Assembly: GCF_000203915.1 (NCBI RefSeq)
Contig: NC_008391.1
Location: 1,302,001-1,366,000 of the forward strand
Origin: Burkholderia ambifaria AMMD
GTDB taxonomy: Bacteria > Pseudomonadota > Gammaproteobacteria > Burkholderiales > Burkholderiaceae
DNA length: 64,000 nt
Direction of reading: 5' to 3'
A program made the position numbers and the translations under genes. The notes under the pieces were generated by a model that searched no databases, was not told the DNA's origin, and saw only the letters and a list, made by a program, of their open reading frames with translations. This document shows, one piece after another, positions 8,201 through 17,540 of the stretch; positions within the stretch are counted from its first letter, which is position 1; each line of letters starts with the position of its first letter.

Positions 8201-9604
8201 TCATTTCGCCGACGCGGCTTCCGATCCACCCGGTGACAACGCCGCGCTGTCCTGCTCACGCCACGCCCGGCGCGACGCGATGATCGCCGTCACGGCCGAG
8301 CGCGCGACCTTCCACCACGCGAACGGCCGCGGATCGGCGAGCATGCTGAGCGCGCGTGCATAGTCGAGCGTGAGCCCGGGCGTCCAGGCCATCGTCACCG
8401 CGCGCTTGCGGATCTGCGCGGCGACCCACAGCTCGGGCGTGAGCAACAGCCGGACGAACGCGCCCCACCCTGCCCGCTCGCCCTTGAGCCGCCACACCGC
8501 GCCGTCGAGTGCCGCCTCGAGCGCGTTCGACACGGTGCTCGAGCAGTTGCGGTGCGTGAGGTTGTACGTCACGGTCTGCCGGTACGACGACCAGAAGGCG
8601 TCCAGCTTCGCCGGATCATAGTTGCGGATCCGCACGCGCACGGTCGACGGACACCACGCCTTCGATTCGGTCGCATAGTCGGGCTGAAACAATCCGGGCA
8701 CGTCGTTCTCGCGTGTCGCGCGCAGCAGCCGCGTGAATTCGTCCGGAGAACGATCGATCTCGACGGCCGGATACAGGCTGATGTAGATGCCCTCGGGCGA
8801 CTCCAGCGCCGCATGGCCGGTCGAGATCACGCCGTTGACGTCCACCGCCGCGATGTAGCGGTCGATCACCGGGTAGCGCTGCGCTTCGGCCTTCGACGTG
8901 CCGGTGGGCGTCCACACGTGCACGGTGAGCGCGCGCTCGTGGTCGGCCGGCGGGCCGTCCCATTCGGATTGCGTGAAGCGCGGGACGTCGGGCGCCGTGT
9001 CGATGTCGGGCACGATCGCGGGCGCCGGCGACGTCACGAACGCGGGGTTGCGCGTGAGCCGCCGCACGCGCGCGGCGAGGCTCAGCATGTGCATTCCGCC
9101 GAACATCAGCAGCAGGCCGAGGCAGTACGGCACGGTGCCCGCATAGTGAGTCGGGTACGGCTGATAGAAGAAGATCGCGAGCAGGATTTCGACGACGCCC
9201 CATGCGAATGCGACGTTCCAGCGCCGGTAACGCACCATCCATGCGGACGTGCATTGCAGCAGCCCGTCGACGAGGAACAGCGTGCCGAAGATCATCGACA
9301 GCAGGAAGTGGCCGTGATGATGGCCCGCGAACACGAGCCCGGCGGCCACCACGACCGCGATGCCCTTCACGTAGCGCAGGATGCGCTGCCCGCCGACGCC
9401 GCTGCCGGCCACCGCGAGCGTCGCGAGCCCCTCGATCAGGAACAGCCACGCGAACAGTTCGATCGGAAAATGCAGCGCGCCGTCGAGCGCGTCGATGAAG
9501 ATGCCGACGCCCGCGACGACCCACAGCCAGCCCAGCACGGTCAGCCCGCGCCAGCGCGTTCGCAGATATTCGATGCCCAGCAGCAGCAAGACCAGTCGTA
9601 CCAT
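8201..9604 (-). CDS. HdeD-type membrane domain fused to a permuted papain-like domain
   Basis: A 467-residue two-part protein. Residues 1-180 hold about six hydrophobic segments in the repeated pattern of the HdeD/DUF308 acid-resistance membrane family. Residues about 215-400 are soluble. They contain STGHAAL (His264) and, 90 residues later, THRNCSSTVSNAL (Cys354). A histidine ahead of a cysteine in this setting is the order of circularly permuted NlpC/P60- or LRAT-like papain-fold enzymes. This suggests a membrane-tethered thiol hydrolase acting on peptidoglycan peptides or lipids. The catalytic assignment is inference; the two-domain architecture is plain from the sequence. It stands alone, 182 bp from the RNase gene. 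Confidence 0.75.
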   Translation of the reverse strand: MVRLVLLLLGIEYLRTRWRGLTVLGWLWVVAGVGIFIDALDGALHFPIELFAWLFLIEGLATLAVAGSGVGGQRILRYVKGIAVVVAAGLVFAGHHHGHFLLSMIFGTLFLVDGLLQCTSAWMVRYRRWNVAFAWGVVEILLAIFFYQPYPTHYAGTVPYCLGLLLMFGGMHMLSLAARVRRLTRNPAFVTSPAPAIVPDIDTAPDVPRFTQSEWDGPPADHERALTVHVWTPTGTSKAEAQRYPVIDRYIAAVDVNGVISTGHAALESPEGIYISLYPAVEIDRSPDEFTRLLRATRENDVPGLFQPDYATESKAWCPSTVRVRIRNYDPAKLDAFWSSYRQTVTYNLTHRNCSSTVSNALEAALDGAVWRLKGERAGWGAFVRLLLTPELWVAAQIRKRAVTMAWTPGLTLDYARALSMLADPRPFAWWKVARSAVTAIIASRRAWREQDSAALSPGGSEAASAK

Positions 9605-9966
9605 TGCGCCCTCGTATCATTTTTTCGGGATACGCGATGGCCACGCGTCTCCTGTCGTGCCGACCGCGCGTCGTGCGATGCGCGAGCCGGAAGGCGGGGA
9701 ATGCTGGCCGGCGCGTCATGCGTCGACATGACCGATGGCGGCCGGCGCGCGCCGCTCTGGCCGAATAATAAGATATGACGAAGCTGGTTGAAAGCCTGCC
9801 GAAAACGTTTCCGGCTGCTTCGGGCGCCACGGCATGCTGCAAGACACGGCACGATCGGCAGCATTGCCGCAGCAGATTTCCCGTTCGACAACGCGCGCCG
9901 GATACGCGAGAATCGCCGCTCCGAGGGCGAAAGCCACCTTAAACCGCAAAGACGGAACTACAAGAA
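9605..9966. other. intergenic region, no gene seen
   Basis: These 362 bases separate the divergent HdeD-fusion and lipoprotein genes, so both promoters should be here. The AT-richer patch around 9765-9785 (ATAATAAGATATGA) is the most promoter-like stretch. I see no convincing coding frame or hairpin. Confidence 0.5.
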
Positions 9967-10614
9967 ATGCGCATTTCGATCACGCGCCGGCGCCTGCTGG
10001 CCGCCGGCATGGCTGCGGCCAGCCTCCCGCTGTCCGGCTGCTTCACGCCGAAGCTGTACAAGGAGAGCGCGTACCACGAACAAGTGTCGGCGTTCATGAT
10101 CACCGAAGACGGCAAGAAACTCGTCGTCCTCGGCCAGGATTACCATTACATCTTCGATCTGCCTGCCTCCCTACGGCCCGTGCTGCAGTCCGGCTACCGG
10201 AAGTCGCTGCACACCCAGTTCACCGACTTTCGTGGGAACGGCAGCGGCGTGACCGGCCACTACCGGATTCTGTTGCCGAAGAACGCATCGGCGGACGATC
10301 AACAGGCCGCGACCGCCGACGGCTTCACCGCTGCGCAGGCCGGGCTCGTGCTCGAAGGCGACATCGGCGGCAAGCGCTATTCGACCGAAGGTTTCGCCGA
10401 CAAGGCCAAGGACAAGGACAACGCCGCACAAGCGTTCAACCGGCCGTACAACGTGTACGTCAGGGAATCCCCGTCCGTGGTCGGCATGGGCTTGCGGATC
10501 CTCGCGACGCCGGTCACGATCGCCGCCGACGGCGTGCTCGTGCTGGGCGGCATCGTGCTCTTGCCGATCGCGGTCATCGCGATCGAGGCGAACGGCGGCC
10601 TGCGGATCATGTAA
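9967..10614 (+). CDS. Tat-type lipoprotein of unknown function
   Basis: A 215-residue protein. The N-terminus TRRRLLAAGMAAASLPLSGC combines a twin-arginine-like motif with a lipobox (LSGC), so the mature protein should be lipid-anchored at the cysteine. The middle is polar, with a charged stretch (DKAKDKDN). The C-terminus has a hydrophobic segment of about 35 residues (GMGLRILATPV through IAVIAIEANGG), possibly a membrane anchor or hairpin. I do not recognise the family. The XRE regulator gene follows 71 bp downstream on the same strand, possibly co-transcribed. Confidence 0.7.
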   Translation: MRISITRRRLLAAGMAAASLPLSGCFTPKLYKESAYHEQVSAFMITEDGKKLVVLGQDYHYIFDLPASLRPVLQSGYRKSLHTQFTDFRGNGSGVTGHYRILLPKNASADDQQAATADGFTAAQAGLVLEGDIGGKRYSTEGFADKAKDKDNAAQAFNRPYNVYVRESPSVVGMGLRILATPVTIAADGVLVLGGIVLLPIAVIAIEANGGLRIM

Positions 10615-10685
10615 CGGCCACGGCGACGGTGACGCTCGCCTGCCATGCACGCGCTCGCACCACGAACGCAAACCGGAGCATCGAC

Positions 10686-11243
10686 ATGACGACCTCGCCG
10701 CTTCACACCCCGCCGCTCGGCCCGCAACTCAAGCGCTGGCGCACGCTGCGCCGCGTGAAGCAGAGCCATGCAGCCGAGCTGTTCGGCGTCGCGCAATCGA
10801 CAATCTCGCGCTGGGAAGCCGGCATCCAGCAGATGTCGCCCGACGAGCGCGCAACGGCCGAGCGGCTGCTTGCCGCGCGTCTCGATTCGGCCGGCGACCA
10901 CGCGCTCGCGCGGCTGATCGCGAGCAGCACGGCCCGCATGCATCTCGTGTGCGACCTCACGCATCGCTTGCTCGCCTGCGCGCCGTCGCGCGCGGCAGAG
11001 TTCTCGCGGCCGCTGCCGGCCTTGCTCGGTACCTCGCTGTGGCGCTATGCGTCGCCGGAAATCGTGCGCATGGAAGCCGCGCTCGACCCGCTCGGCTGGC
11101 ACGATCGCGCGGGGCCGCCGAGCGTCGAATTCGCGACCGGCATCAATGCGTCGCGCGTCGTGCCGATCCGCGGCAGCACCTGCCGGTGGACGCGCATGAC
11201 GCTGTCGGACGGCTCCGCCGCGCGGCTCGTCGAAACGCTGTAG
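10686..11243 (+). CDS. XRE-type helix-turn-helix regulator with C-terminal sensor-like domain
   Basis: A 185-residue protein. Residues about 11-65 form a Cro/C1-type helix-turn-helix (LKRWRTLRRVKQSHAAELFG, VAQSTISRWEAG). Residues about 75-185 look like a small PAS-like domain with the pattern LVCDLTHRLLACAPSRAAEF. The ATG at 10686 is the first start in front of the DNA-binding domain; the open frame extends further upstream but overlaps the lipoprotein gene. Targets are unknown. The PAS-like reading is tentative. Confidence 0.75.
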   Translation: MTTSPLHTPPLGPQLKRWRTLRRVKQSHAAELFGVAQSTISRWEAGIQQMSPDERATAERLLAARLDSAGDHALARLIASSTARMHLVCDLTHRLLACAPSRAAEFSRPLPALLGTSLWRYASPEIVRMEAALDPLGWHDRAGPPSVEFATGINASRVVPIRGSTCRWTRMTLSDGSAARLVETL

Positions 11244-11351
11244 CACGTGCGCCAGTCGCCGGGCCCCGGCGCGCCACGCATATTTCATGCGTGGACGCGG
11301 CGCATCCGCACGGCGTACGCTTGACGGCTCCACTCAAGTATTGCGCCGACG

Positions 11352-11933
11352 ATGAACCTCGACACGATCCACGCGCGGCTCGATTTCCTGCGCGAAGCCG
11401 AACGCCTGAAAGACGTGCTGCGCAGCGGCCACACGTCGACGGGCCGCCGCGAAAGCACGGCGGAGCACAGCTGGCGACTGTGCCTGATGGCGCTCGTGTT
11501 CGCCGATGCGCTGCCCGACGTCGACACGACGAAGCTGCTGAAACTGTGCGTCGTCCACGATCTCGGCGAAGCGCTGCACGGCGACATCCCCGCGATCGAG
11601 CAGGCCGCGCATCCGGACAAGAGCACGCATGAACGCGACGACCTGCTGACGCTCACGGCCGGGCTCGATCGCGCGCTGCGCGACGAGATCGTCGCGCTGT
11701 GGGACGAATACGAGGCGGCCGAATCACCGGAAGCGCGCGCCGCGAAGGCGCTCGACAAGCTCGAGACGATTCTGCAGCACAACCAGGGCAGCAATCCGCC
11801 CGACTTCGACTACGCGTTCAATCTCGGCTACGGGCGGCGCTACACCGACGCGACGCCGCTGTTCGGCGCGATCCGCGCGATCGTCGACGCGGACACACAA
11901 CGCAGGATCGACGCACGCGGCGACGGCGCGTAA
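11352..11933 (+). CDS. HD-domain nucleotide phosphohydrolase, YfbR/HDDC2-like
   Basis: A 193-residue cytoplasmic metal-dependent phosphohydrolase. The metal ligands of the HD domain are visible: the histidine in TAEHSWRLCLMAL, the pair in VVHDLGEALHGD, and the downstream aspartate in LDKLETILQHN. Length and motif order match the YfbR/HDDC2 group, which removes phosphate from deoxynucleoside 5'-monophosphates. The exact substrate here is inferred. It stands alone, about 110 bp after the XRE gene and convergent with the MFS gene. Confidence 0.82.
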   Translation: MNLDTIHARLDFLREAERLKDVLRSGHTSTGRRESTAEHSWRLCLMALVFADALPDVDTTKLLKLCVVHDLGEALHGDIPAIEQAAHPDKSTHERDDLLTLTAGLDRALRDEIVALWDEYEAAESPEARAAKALDKLETILQHNQGSNPPDFDYAFNLGYGRRYTDATPLFGAIRAIVDADTQRRIDARGDGA

Positions 11934-12012
11934 GCTCGCGGAACCGGCGGCGCGGGCGGCTCGTGTTTTCGATCGAGCATCCGATCTACACTGCGCCGCG
12001 CACAGCGCGACC

Positions 12013-13551
12013 TCATTCACACACCGCCCCCCTCCGCCCCACCGGCGCGAACGCCACCGCGCTCGCGGTCGCGAGCACGGCCACGCCGGCCGCGCCATAC
12101 ACCATCACCCAGCCGAACCCGTGCACGAGCGCCGCGTGCAGCGCCGTGCCGGTCGGGTCGGCCTGCGCGAGCGCCGGCGCGATCGCCTGCAACCCGTCGG
12201 TGCGGCCCGACGCGATCTGCTGCGCCAGCGTGCGCAACGCCCCCGCATCGATTGCCCCCGCGACGCCCGCCTTCAGGCTCGCGACGATCCCCGCGACCAG
12301 CACGAAGCCCATCGCCGCGATATTCAGCGCGAGCGAGATCATCCGCGCGCTCATGTCGATGCCGGACGCCATCCCGGCCCGCGAACCCGGCACCGCGCCC
12401 GTCGTCGTGTTCGTGACCGGCGTGTTGGTGAGCCCGAGCCCGATGCCGGCGATCACGCAGCCGGGCAGCATCGTGAGCCAGCTCGCAGGGTCGACGCCGC
12501 TGCCGATCCGCATCAGCACGAAACCGGCCGCGATCGTGAACAGGCCGCCCGGAATGACGACGCCGGGCCCGTAGCGCAGCGCGAGCCGCTCGCCGAACGG
12601 CGGCGCGACCAGCGTCGGCAGCGTGTACGCGAGCAGCGCGAGGCCGGCCGTCACGCTGTCGTACCCAAGCGCGACCTGGAACCAGATCGGCAGGTAGATC
12701 ATGAATGGCCAGAAACTGAAGTTCATCCCCATCGAGCCGAAGATCGCGCCGGTGAACGCGCGAATCCGGAACACGGAGAAGTCGAACATCGGCCGCGCGC
12801 TCAAGCGCTCCGCGACGACGAAGCCCGCCAGCGCAAGCACGGTCGCGCCGAGCACGCCGAGGCCGGCCGCGCTCGTGAGCCCCAGCTCCGCGCTTTGGGT
12901 GATATAGAACGCGAGGCCGAGCACGGCGAGCGACAGCGTGACGATACCCGCGACGTCGAGCGTGCCCGCATGCGGATCGCGCGACTCCCGCACCGCGCCG
13001 CCGATCAGCACGAGCGCGACGGCGGCGAGTGGCGCGTGGACGAGAAACACCCACGGCCAGCTCGCCAGCGCGACGATCGCGCCGCCGACAATCGGCCCGA
13101 AGCCCAGACCGATCCCGAACACGATTCCCCAGATCCCGAACGCGCGCCCGCGCTCGCGCCCTTCGCGGAACTGATGCGACAGCACCGCGATCTGGCAGAT
13201 CAGCATCGCGCCGCCGCTCGCGCCCTGCAGCAGCCGGCCCGCGACGAGCACCGGCACGTTCGGCGCGAGCCCGCACAGCAACGACGTCGCGCCGAACAGC
13301 ACGGTGCCGATCACGTACACGCGCTTGCGGCCGAAGCGGTCGGCGAGCGTGCCGGCCGCCATCAGCACGGTCGTGCACGCGATCGTGTACGCGTTCATGA
13401 TCCACTGCATGCCGTTGAAGTCGCCGTGCAGCACGTGTTCGAGCGTCGGCAGGATCACCGGCACGCTCGAGATCTCGAGGCCGAACATCAACGACGTGAG
13501 ACAGACGGCCGCGAGCGCGACCGCATTCCTGCGGGTGTCGGATAGCGTCAT
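12013..13551 (-). CDS. DHA2-family (14-TM) drug/proton antiporter
   Basis: A 512-residue inner-membrane transporter of the EmrB/QacA type with about 14 hydrophobic segments. The family loop motif between TM2 and TM3 is clear (GTLADRFGRKRVYVIG). Motif C for drug/H+ antiporters appears as GPIVGGAIV in TM5. The start at 13551 (MTLSDTRRN) precedes TM1 directly; the frame stays open upstream but carries no family features. A LysR gene is divergent 178 bp away and is the likely regulator. Probable function: export of a toxic compound. No membrane-fusion partner is adjacent. Confidence 0.88.
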   Translation of the reverse strand: MTLSDTRRNAVALAAVCLTSLMFGLEISSVPVILPTLEHVLHGDFNGMQWIMNAYTIACTTVLMAAGTLADRFGRKRVYVIGTVLFGATSLLCGLAPNVPVLVAGRLLQGASGGAMLICQIAVLSHQFREGRERGRAFGIWGIVFGIGLGFGPIVGGAIVALASWPWVFLVHAPLAAVALVLIGGAVRESRDPHAGTLDVAGIVTLSLAVLGLAFYITQSAELGLTSAAGLGVLGATVLALAGFVVAERLSARPMFDFSVFRIRAFTGAIFGSMGMNFSFWPFMIYLPIWFQVALGYDSVTAGLALLAYTLPTLVAPPFGERLALRYGPGVVIPGGLFTIAAGFVLMRIGSGVDPASWLTMLPGCVIAGIGLGLTNTPVTNTTTGAVPGSRAGMASGIDMSARMISLALNIAAMGFVLVAGIVASLKAGVAGAIDAGALRTLAQQIASGRTDGLQAIAPALAQADPTGTALHAALVHGFGWVMVYGAAGVAVLATASAVAFAPVGRRGAVCE

Positions 13552-13728
13552 GCGTATTGCGCGGCGACCCGCAACAGGCCGCACGCCTCCAGGTGAGAAG
13601 GATTCGCCGCGTGCGGCCGGCAACGCACGCTGGACGGGAATCGGTACTATAGTGAGAATTTCCCTCCCCATTGACGCGTCCTTTTCTCCAGACTGGGGAA
13701 TCACAGGCCACAATCAGCGTAACCCGCC

Positions 13729-14634
13729 ATGACCGACAGACTCGACGGCGTCACGACCTTCGTCCAGGTAGTGGAATCCGGCAGCTTCGCGCTTGCCGCG
13801 GAGCGGCTCGACATGACGCGCTCGGCGGTCGGCAAGGCAATCGCGCGGCTCGAGAAGCGGCTCGGCGCGCGACTGCTGCAACGCACGACGCGCAGCCAGA
13901 GCCTGACCGACGATGGCCAGGCGTATTACGACCGCTGCGTGCGCGCGCTGTCGGAACTCGAAGCGGCGGAAGCCGATCTCGATTGCGGCCGCAACGAAGC
14001 GCGCGGCAAGCTGCGGCTGAGCGTGCCGCTCGCGTTCGGGCATCACTGCGTGATGCCGATCGTGCTCGATCTCGCACGCACCTATCCGCACCTGCGGATC
14101 GACGTGTCGATCACCGACCGTTTCGTCGATCTGGTCGAGGAAGGAATCGATCTAGCGATACGGATCGGCACGCTGGCGGATAGCACGAGCCTCGCGGTGC
14201 GGCGGCTCGGCACGCAGTACGGCAGCCTTGGCGCAGCGCCGTCGTATCTCGCGCGCTACGGGATGCCGCAATCGCTCGACGACCTGCGGAATCACCGGAC
14301 GATCGCGTATTCGCGCTCGGGCGTCGCGCAGCCGTGGGATCTGCGCGCGCCGGACGGCTCGACCGTGCGCGTCGACATGCAGCATCAGCTCAGCTTCGAC
14401 GACGTACAGGCGATCGCGGCGGCCGGTGCGGCAGGGTTCGGCATCGCGTGGCTGCCGAGCTGGCTGCTCGATCATTACGTGAAGCGCGGCGAGATGGTCG
14501 TCGTGCTCGACCGCTGCTTCGTGTGCGAAGGCGACATCCACGCGATCTGGCCGAAAACGCGCTACCTGCCGCGCAAGACGCGCTGCGTGATCGACGCGCT
14601 CGTGCAGGCGGTGCCGCCGATGATCGAGCGCTGA
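13729..14634 (+). CDS. LysR-family regulator, probably of the divergent efflux gene
   Basis: A 301-residue regulator. The N-terminal winged helix spans about residues 4-62 (SGSFALAAERLDMTRSAVGKA). The effector domain has the sequence style of the common proteobacterial LysR subgroup whose members sit beside MFS or oxidoreductase genes (GKLRLSVPLAFGHH, EGIDLAIRIGTL). It starts 178 bp from the oppositely oriented DHA2 transporter gene, the classic arrangement for LysR control of a neighbour. The effector is unknown. Confidence 0.87.
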   Translation: MTDRLDGVTTFVQVVESGSFALAAERLDMTRSAVGKAIARLEKRLGARLLQRTTRSQSLTDDGQAYYDRCVRALSELEAAEADLDCGRNEARGKLRLSVPLAFGHHCVMPIVLDLARTYPHLRIDVSITDRFVDLVEEGIDLAIRIGTLADSTSLAVRRLGTQYGSLGAAPSYLARYGMPQSLDDLRNHRTIAYSRSGVAQPWDLRAPDGSTVRVDMQHQLSFDDVQAIAAAGAAGFGIAWLPSWLLDHYVKRGEMVVVLDRCFVCEGDIHAIWPKTRYLPRKTRCVIDALVQAVPPMIER

Positions 14635-14666
14635 GCGCAGAAGAAAAGAACGGAAATGCGCTGAAA

Positions 14667-14691
14667 CCGACGCGCCGCGCGGGCGCGTCGG
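14667..14691. terminator. GC hairpin between convergent genes
   Basis: A perfect 10-bp inverted repeat (CCGACGCGCC, GGCGCGTCGG) with a 5-nt loop lies between the convergent LysR gene and the end of the valine operon. Confidence 0.45.
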
Positions 14692-14695
14692 GTCG

Positions 14696-15835
14696 TCACG
14701 CCGCGCCGAGATCGGCGAGCGGATGCGCGAACAGCTTCCACGGCGAGGTCAGGAAATGCCGCACGCGCTCGGCGCGCAGCTCGACGAGCGACGCCGGCGC
14801 CCAACGCGGCTTGCGATCCTTGTCGATGAGATGCGCGCGCACGCCTTCGCAGAAGTCGCCTTCCTCGATCGCGCGCGCGACGATGCCGAGCTCCATCCGG
14901 AACGACTCGGCCAGCGTCATCTGGCGCCCGCGCAGCAGCGCTTCGCGCGTCACGCACAGCATCGTCGGCGAATGGCCGGCGAGCGCATCGAGCGTCGCCT
15001 GCAGCCATTGACGATGCTCGCGTGACAGCTCGTCGCGCGCGAGATCCTGCTTCAGCGTCGCGACGATCCGCTCGACGGTCGAGCGCTTGTCGAAGTGCCG
15101 GACGATCCACGCCATCTGTGTGTCGAGCACGGCATGCGGCACGACATTGCACGGCGGCTCGAACACCTTGCGCAGCGCCGGCAGCACATCGCCGTCCCAC
15201 TTGACGCTCTCGATGCGCGTCTCGAACGTATCGAGCCACGACGACGGCACGCACAGGTCCGCGAGCTTCGCGCTCAGCGCGTCGGCGCCCGACAGCATCG
15301 CGCCCGTCAGCCCCACGTACAGTTCGAGTTCGACCGGCATGCGCGACAGGAAATGCGTCGCGCCGACGTCGGGCACGAGGCCGATGCGCGTCTCCGGCAT
15401 CGCGATCTTGCTGCGCTCGGTCGCGACACGCAGCGCCGCGCCTTGCGCGAGCCCCATCCCGCCGCCCATCGTCACGCCGTCCATCAGCGCGACCACCGGT
15501 TTCGGAAACGTATGGATCGCATGGTCGAGCCGGTATTCGTCGACGAAGAACGGCAGCCAGGTCTCGCGCTGCGCGACCATCCGGTACAGCGCACGCACGT
15601 CGCCACCCGCGCAGAAGCCCTTCTCGCCCGCCCCGCGCAGCACGACCGCGACGATCTGGTCGTCGGTGCGGCAACGCTCGAGCAGCGCGGCCAGCTCGCC
15701 GATCATCGGATAGGACAACGCATTGAGCGCGGCCGGCCGGTTCAGCGTGATCAGCGCCACGCGGTTCACCACGCGGAACAGCACCTCCGGCGCGGATTGC
15801 GCGACGCGTTCGTGAGTCGTGACCGGCGTGCTCAT
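14696..15835 (-). CDS. 3-hydroxyisobutyryl-CoA hydrolase
   Basis: A 379-residue crotonase-fold enzyme, longer than ordinary enoyl-CoA hydratases, as expected for 3-hydroxyisobutyryl-CoA hydrolase (HIBCH). Diagnostic pieces are FCAGGDVRALY, DGVTMGGGMGLAQGA (oxyanion hole), and PETRIGLVPDVGATHFLSR, where the Glu and Asp match the hydrolase catalytic positions. It frees 3-hydroxyisobutyrate from CoA, the step before MmsB. The ATG overlaps the stop of the upstream hydratase gene by 4 nt (ATGA), so translation is probably coupled. It is the last gene of the six-gene valine operon. Confidence 0.9.
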   Translation of the reverse strand: MSTPVTTHERVAQSAPEVLFRVVNRVALITLNRPAALNALSYPMIGELAALLERCRTDDQIVAVVLRGAGEKGFCAGGDVRALYRMVAQRETWLPFFVDEYRLDHAIHTFPKPVVALMDGVTMGGGMGLAQGAALRVATERSKIAMPETRIGLVPDVGATHFLSRMPVELELYVGLTGAMLSGADALSAKLADLCVPSSWLDTFETRIESVKWDGDVLPALRKVFEPPCNVVPHAVLDTQMAWIVRHFDKRSTVERIVATLKQDLARDELSREHRQWLQATLDALAGHSPTMLCVTREALLRGRQMTLAESFRMELGIVARAIEEGDFCEGVRAHLIDKDRKPRWAPASLVELRAERVRHFLTSPWKLFAHPLADLGAA

Positions 15836-16623
15836 GGTTGCGCCTCCCCATCGGTGTGCCATTGCGGCGCGCGCTTGCCGAGAAACGCGGCCACGCCTTC
15901 GCGCGGATCGTTCGTGTCGAACAGGTCGACGAAGCGCTCGCGCTCCACCGCGAGCGCCGCGCTGCGCGGCACGCCGCGGCGTGCGAGGCCGATCAGCTCC
16001 TTGCTGTATGCCACCGCGTGCGGGCTCTGCCGCGCGACGTTGCGCGCGAGCGCCAGCGCCGCATCGCGTGCCGCGCCGCTCTCCACCACGTCCTCGACGA
16101 GGCCGATCCTGAGCGCCGTCGCCGCGTCGACGCGCGTGCCGGCCAGGATGATCTTCTTCGCCCAGCCTTCGCCGACGAGCCAGGGCAGCGTCTGCGTGCC
16201 GAGCCCGCATGGCAGCAAGCCGACCGATGGTTCGGGCAGCGCCATCTGCGCGTGCGTCTCGGCGATCCGCAGGTCGCACGCGAGCGCGCATTCGAGGCCG
16301 CCGCCCATCGCATAGCCGTTGATCGCCGCGATCGTCACGACCCGCGCGTCATGCAGCGCCTCGAACGCCGCACCGAAACGCGCGGCCATCGCGCGCGCGA
16401 CCGCGCGGTCGCCGTCGGCGAACGTGTTCAGATCGGCGCCCGCGCTGAAGAACTTCGGGCCGTCGCCGGTGATCACCAGCGCGCGCACGCGCGGGTTCGC
16501 GTTCAGCTCGGCGACGGTGTCCTGCAGCTGCCGCAGCCCGTCGGCGGTAAAGGCGTTCGCGGGCGGACGCTTGAGCGTCGCGCACGCGATCGCGCCGTCG
16601 TCGACGTAGTCCAGTTCGATCAT
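15832..16623 (-). CDS. enoyl-CoA hydratase of valine catabolism
   Basis: A 263-residue crotonase-family enzyme that should hydrate methacrylyl-CoA to 3-hydroxyisobutyryl-CoA. The oxyanion-hole segments are FFSAGADLNTF and NGYAMGGGLECALACD, and the catalytic glutamate region is ALPEPSVGLLPCGLGTQ. It overlaps both neighbours by ATGA junctions, with mmsB upstream and the CoA hydrolase downstream. Substrate assignment rests on this operon position; the sequence alone only shows the crotonase family. Confidence 0.88.
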   Translation of the reverse strand: MIELDYVDDGAIACATLKRPPANAFTADGLRQLQDTVAELNANPRVRALVITGDGPKFFSAGADLNTFADGDRAVARAMAARFGAAFEALHDARVVTIAAINGYAMGGGLECALACDLRIAETHAQMALPEPSVGLLPCGLGTQTLPWLVGEGWAKKIILAGTRVDAATALRIGLVEDVVESGAARDAALALARNVARQSPHAVAYSKELIGLARRGVPRSAALAVERERFVDLFDTNDPREGVAAFLGKRAPQWHTDGEAQP

Positions 16624-17522
16624 GAGGCGTCCTTCTTGGTGGCCGGTTGGTACAGGCGGATCACCGCCGAGAAATCGAGTTGCCCGTCGCCGCGGCTGCT
16701 CATCGCCTGGTACAGCTGCTGCGCGAGCGCGCCGAGATAGACGGGCTGGCGCGCCTGCTTCGCGGCGTCGTTCGCGAGGCCGAGATCCTTCAGCATCAGG
16801 TCGGTGCCGAAGCCGCCGCTGTAGCCGCGCGACGACGGCGCGGTGGCGATCACGCCCGGATACGGGTTGTAGGTGTCCGAGCTCCAGCAGCGGCCCGTCG
16901 ACGTGTTGACGATACCGGCCAGCACCTTCGGGTCGATGCCGAGCGCGACGCCGAGCGACATCGCCTCCGATACGGCCGCCATCGAGATGCCGAGCACGAG
17001 GTTGTTGCAGACCTTCGCGACCTGCCCCATCCCGATCGCGCCGCAATGGACGATGTTCTTGCCCATGCCGGCGAGCACGGGCTTCACGCGCTCGAAATCG
17101 GCGTCGCTGCCGCCGACCATGAAGGTCAGCGTGCCGGCCGCCGCGCCGCCGGTGCCGCCCGACACCGGCGCATCGACGAACGCGCCGCCGTGCTCGCGCA
17201 CGAGCGCGCCGAACGCCTGCGCGCTCGCCGGGTCGATCGTGCTCGAATCGATCACGGTCGCGCCGGCGTCGAGGCCGGCCAGCACGCCGTTTTCACCGGC
17301 GAGCACCGAACGCACGTGCGGCGCGGCCGGCAGCATCGTGATCACGAACGTCGCGCCCGACGCCGCATCGCGCGGCGACGCGGCCGCCTGCGCGCCGGCG
17401 TCCTGCAGCGCGCGCAATGCATCGGCGCTCAGGTCGAACGCATGCACTTCATGGCCAGCCTTGAGCAGGTTCAGCGCCATCGGCGCACCCATGTGGCCCA
17501 GTCCGATAAAACCGATCTTCAT
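16620..17522 (-). CDS. mmsB: 3-hydroxyisobutyrate dehydrogenase
   Basis: A 300-residue NAD-dependent dehydrogenase that oxidises 3-hydroxyisobutyrate to methylmalonate semialdehyde. Seen: the Rossmann motif MKIGFIGLGHMGAPMALNLL at the very N-terminus, the substrate-binding signature DAPVSGGTGGAAAGTL, and the catalytic lysine region QVAKVCNNLVLGISM. Length is typical. It sits 18 bp after mmsA and its stop overlaps the next start, as in the Pseudomonas mmsAB arrangement. Confidence 0.94.
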   Translation of the reverse strand: MKIGFIGLGHMGAPMALNLLKAGHEVHAFDLSADALRALQDAGAQAAASPRDAASGATFVITMLPAAPHVRSVLAGENGVLAGLDAGATVIDSSTIDPASAQAFGALVREHGGAFVDAPVSGGTGGAAAGTLTFMVGGSDADFERVKPVLAGMGKNIVHCGAIGMGQVAKVCNNLVLGISMAAVSEAMSLGVALGIDPKVLAGIVNTSTGRCWSSDTYNPYPGVIATAPSSRGYSGGFGTDLMLKDLGLANDAAKQARQPVYLGALAQQLYQAMSSRGDGQLDFSAVIRLYQPATKKDAS

Positions 17523-17540
17523 GTTCGTCTCCTGCCCGGC

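Noticed and set aside
9716..9949. Minus-strand frame beginning with a hydrophobic, signal-like stretch
   Set aside because: It would need a TTG start without a Shine-Dalgarno, and the rest of the frame has no protein-like pattern. It lies in a promoter region.
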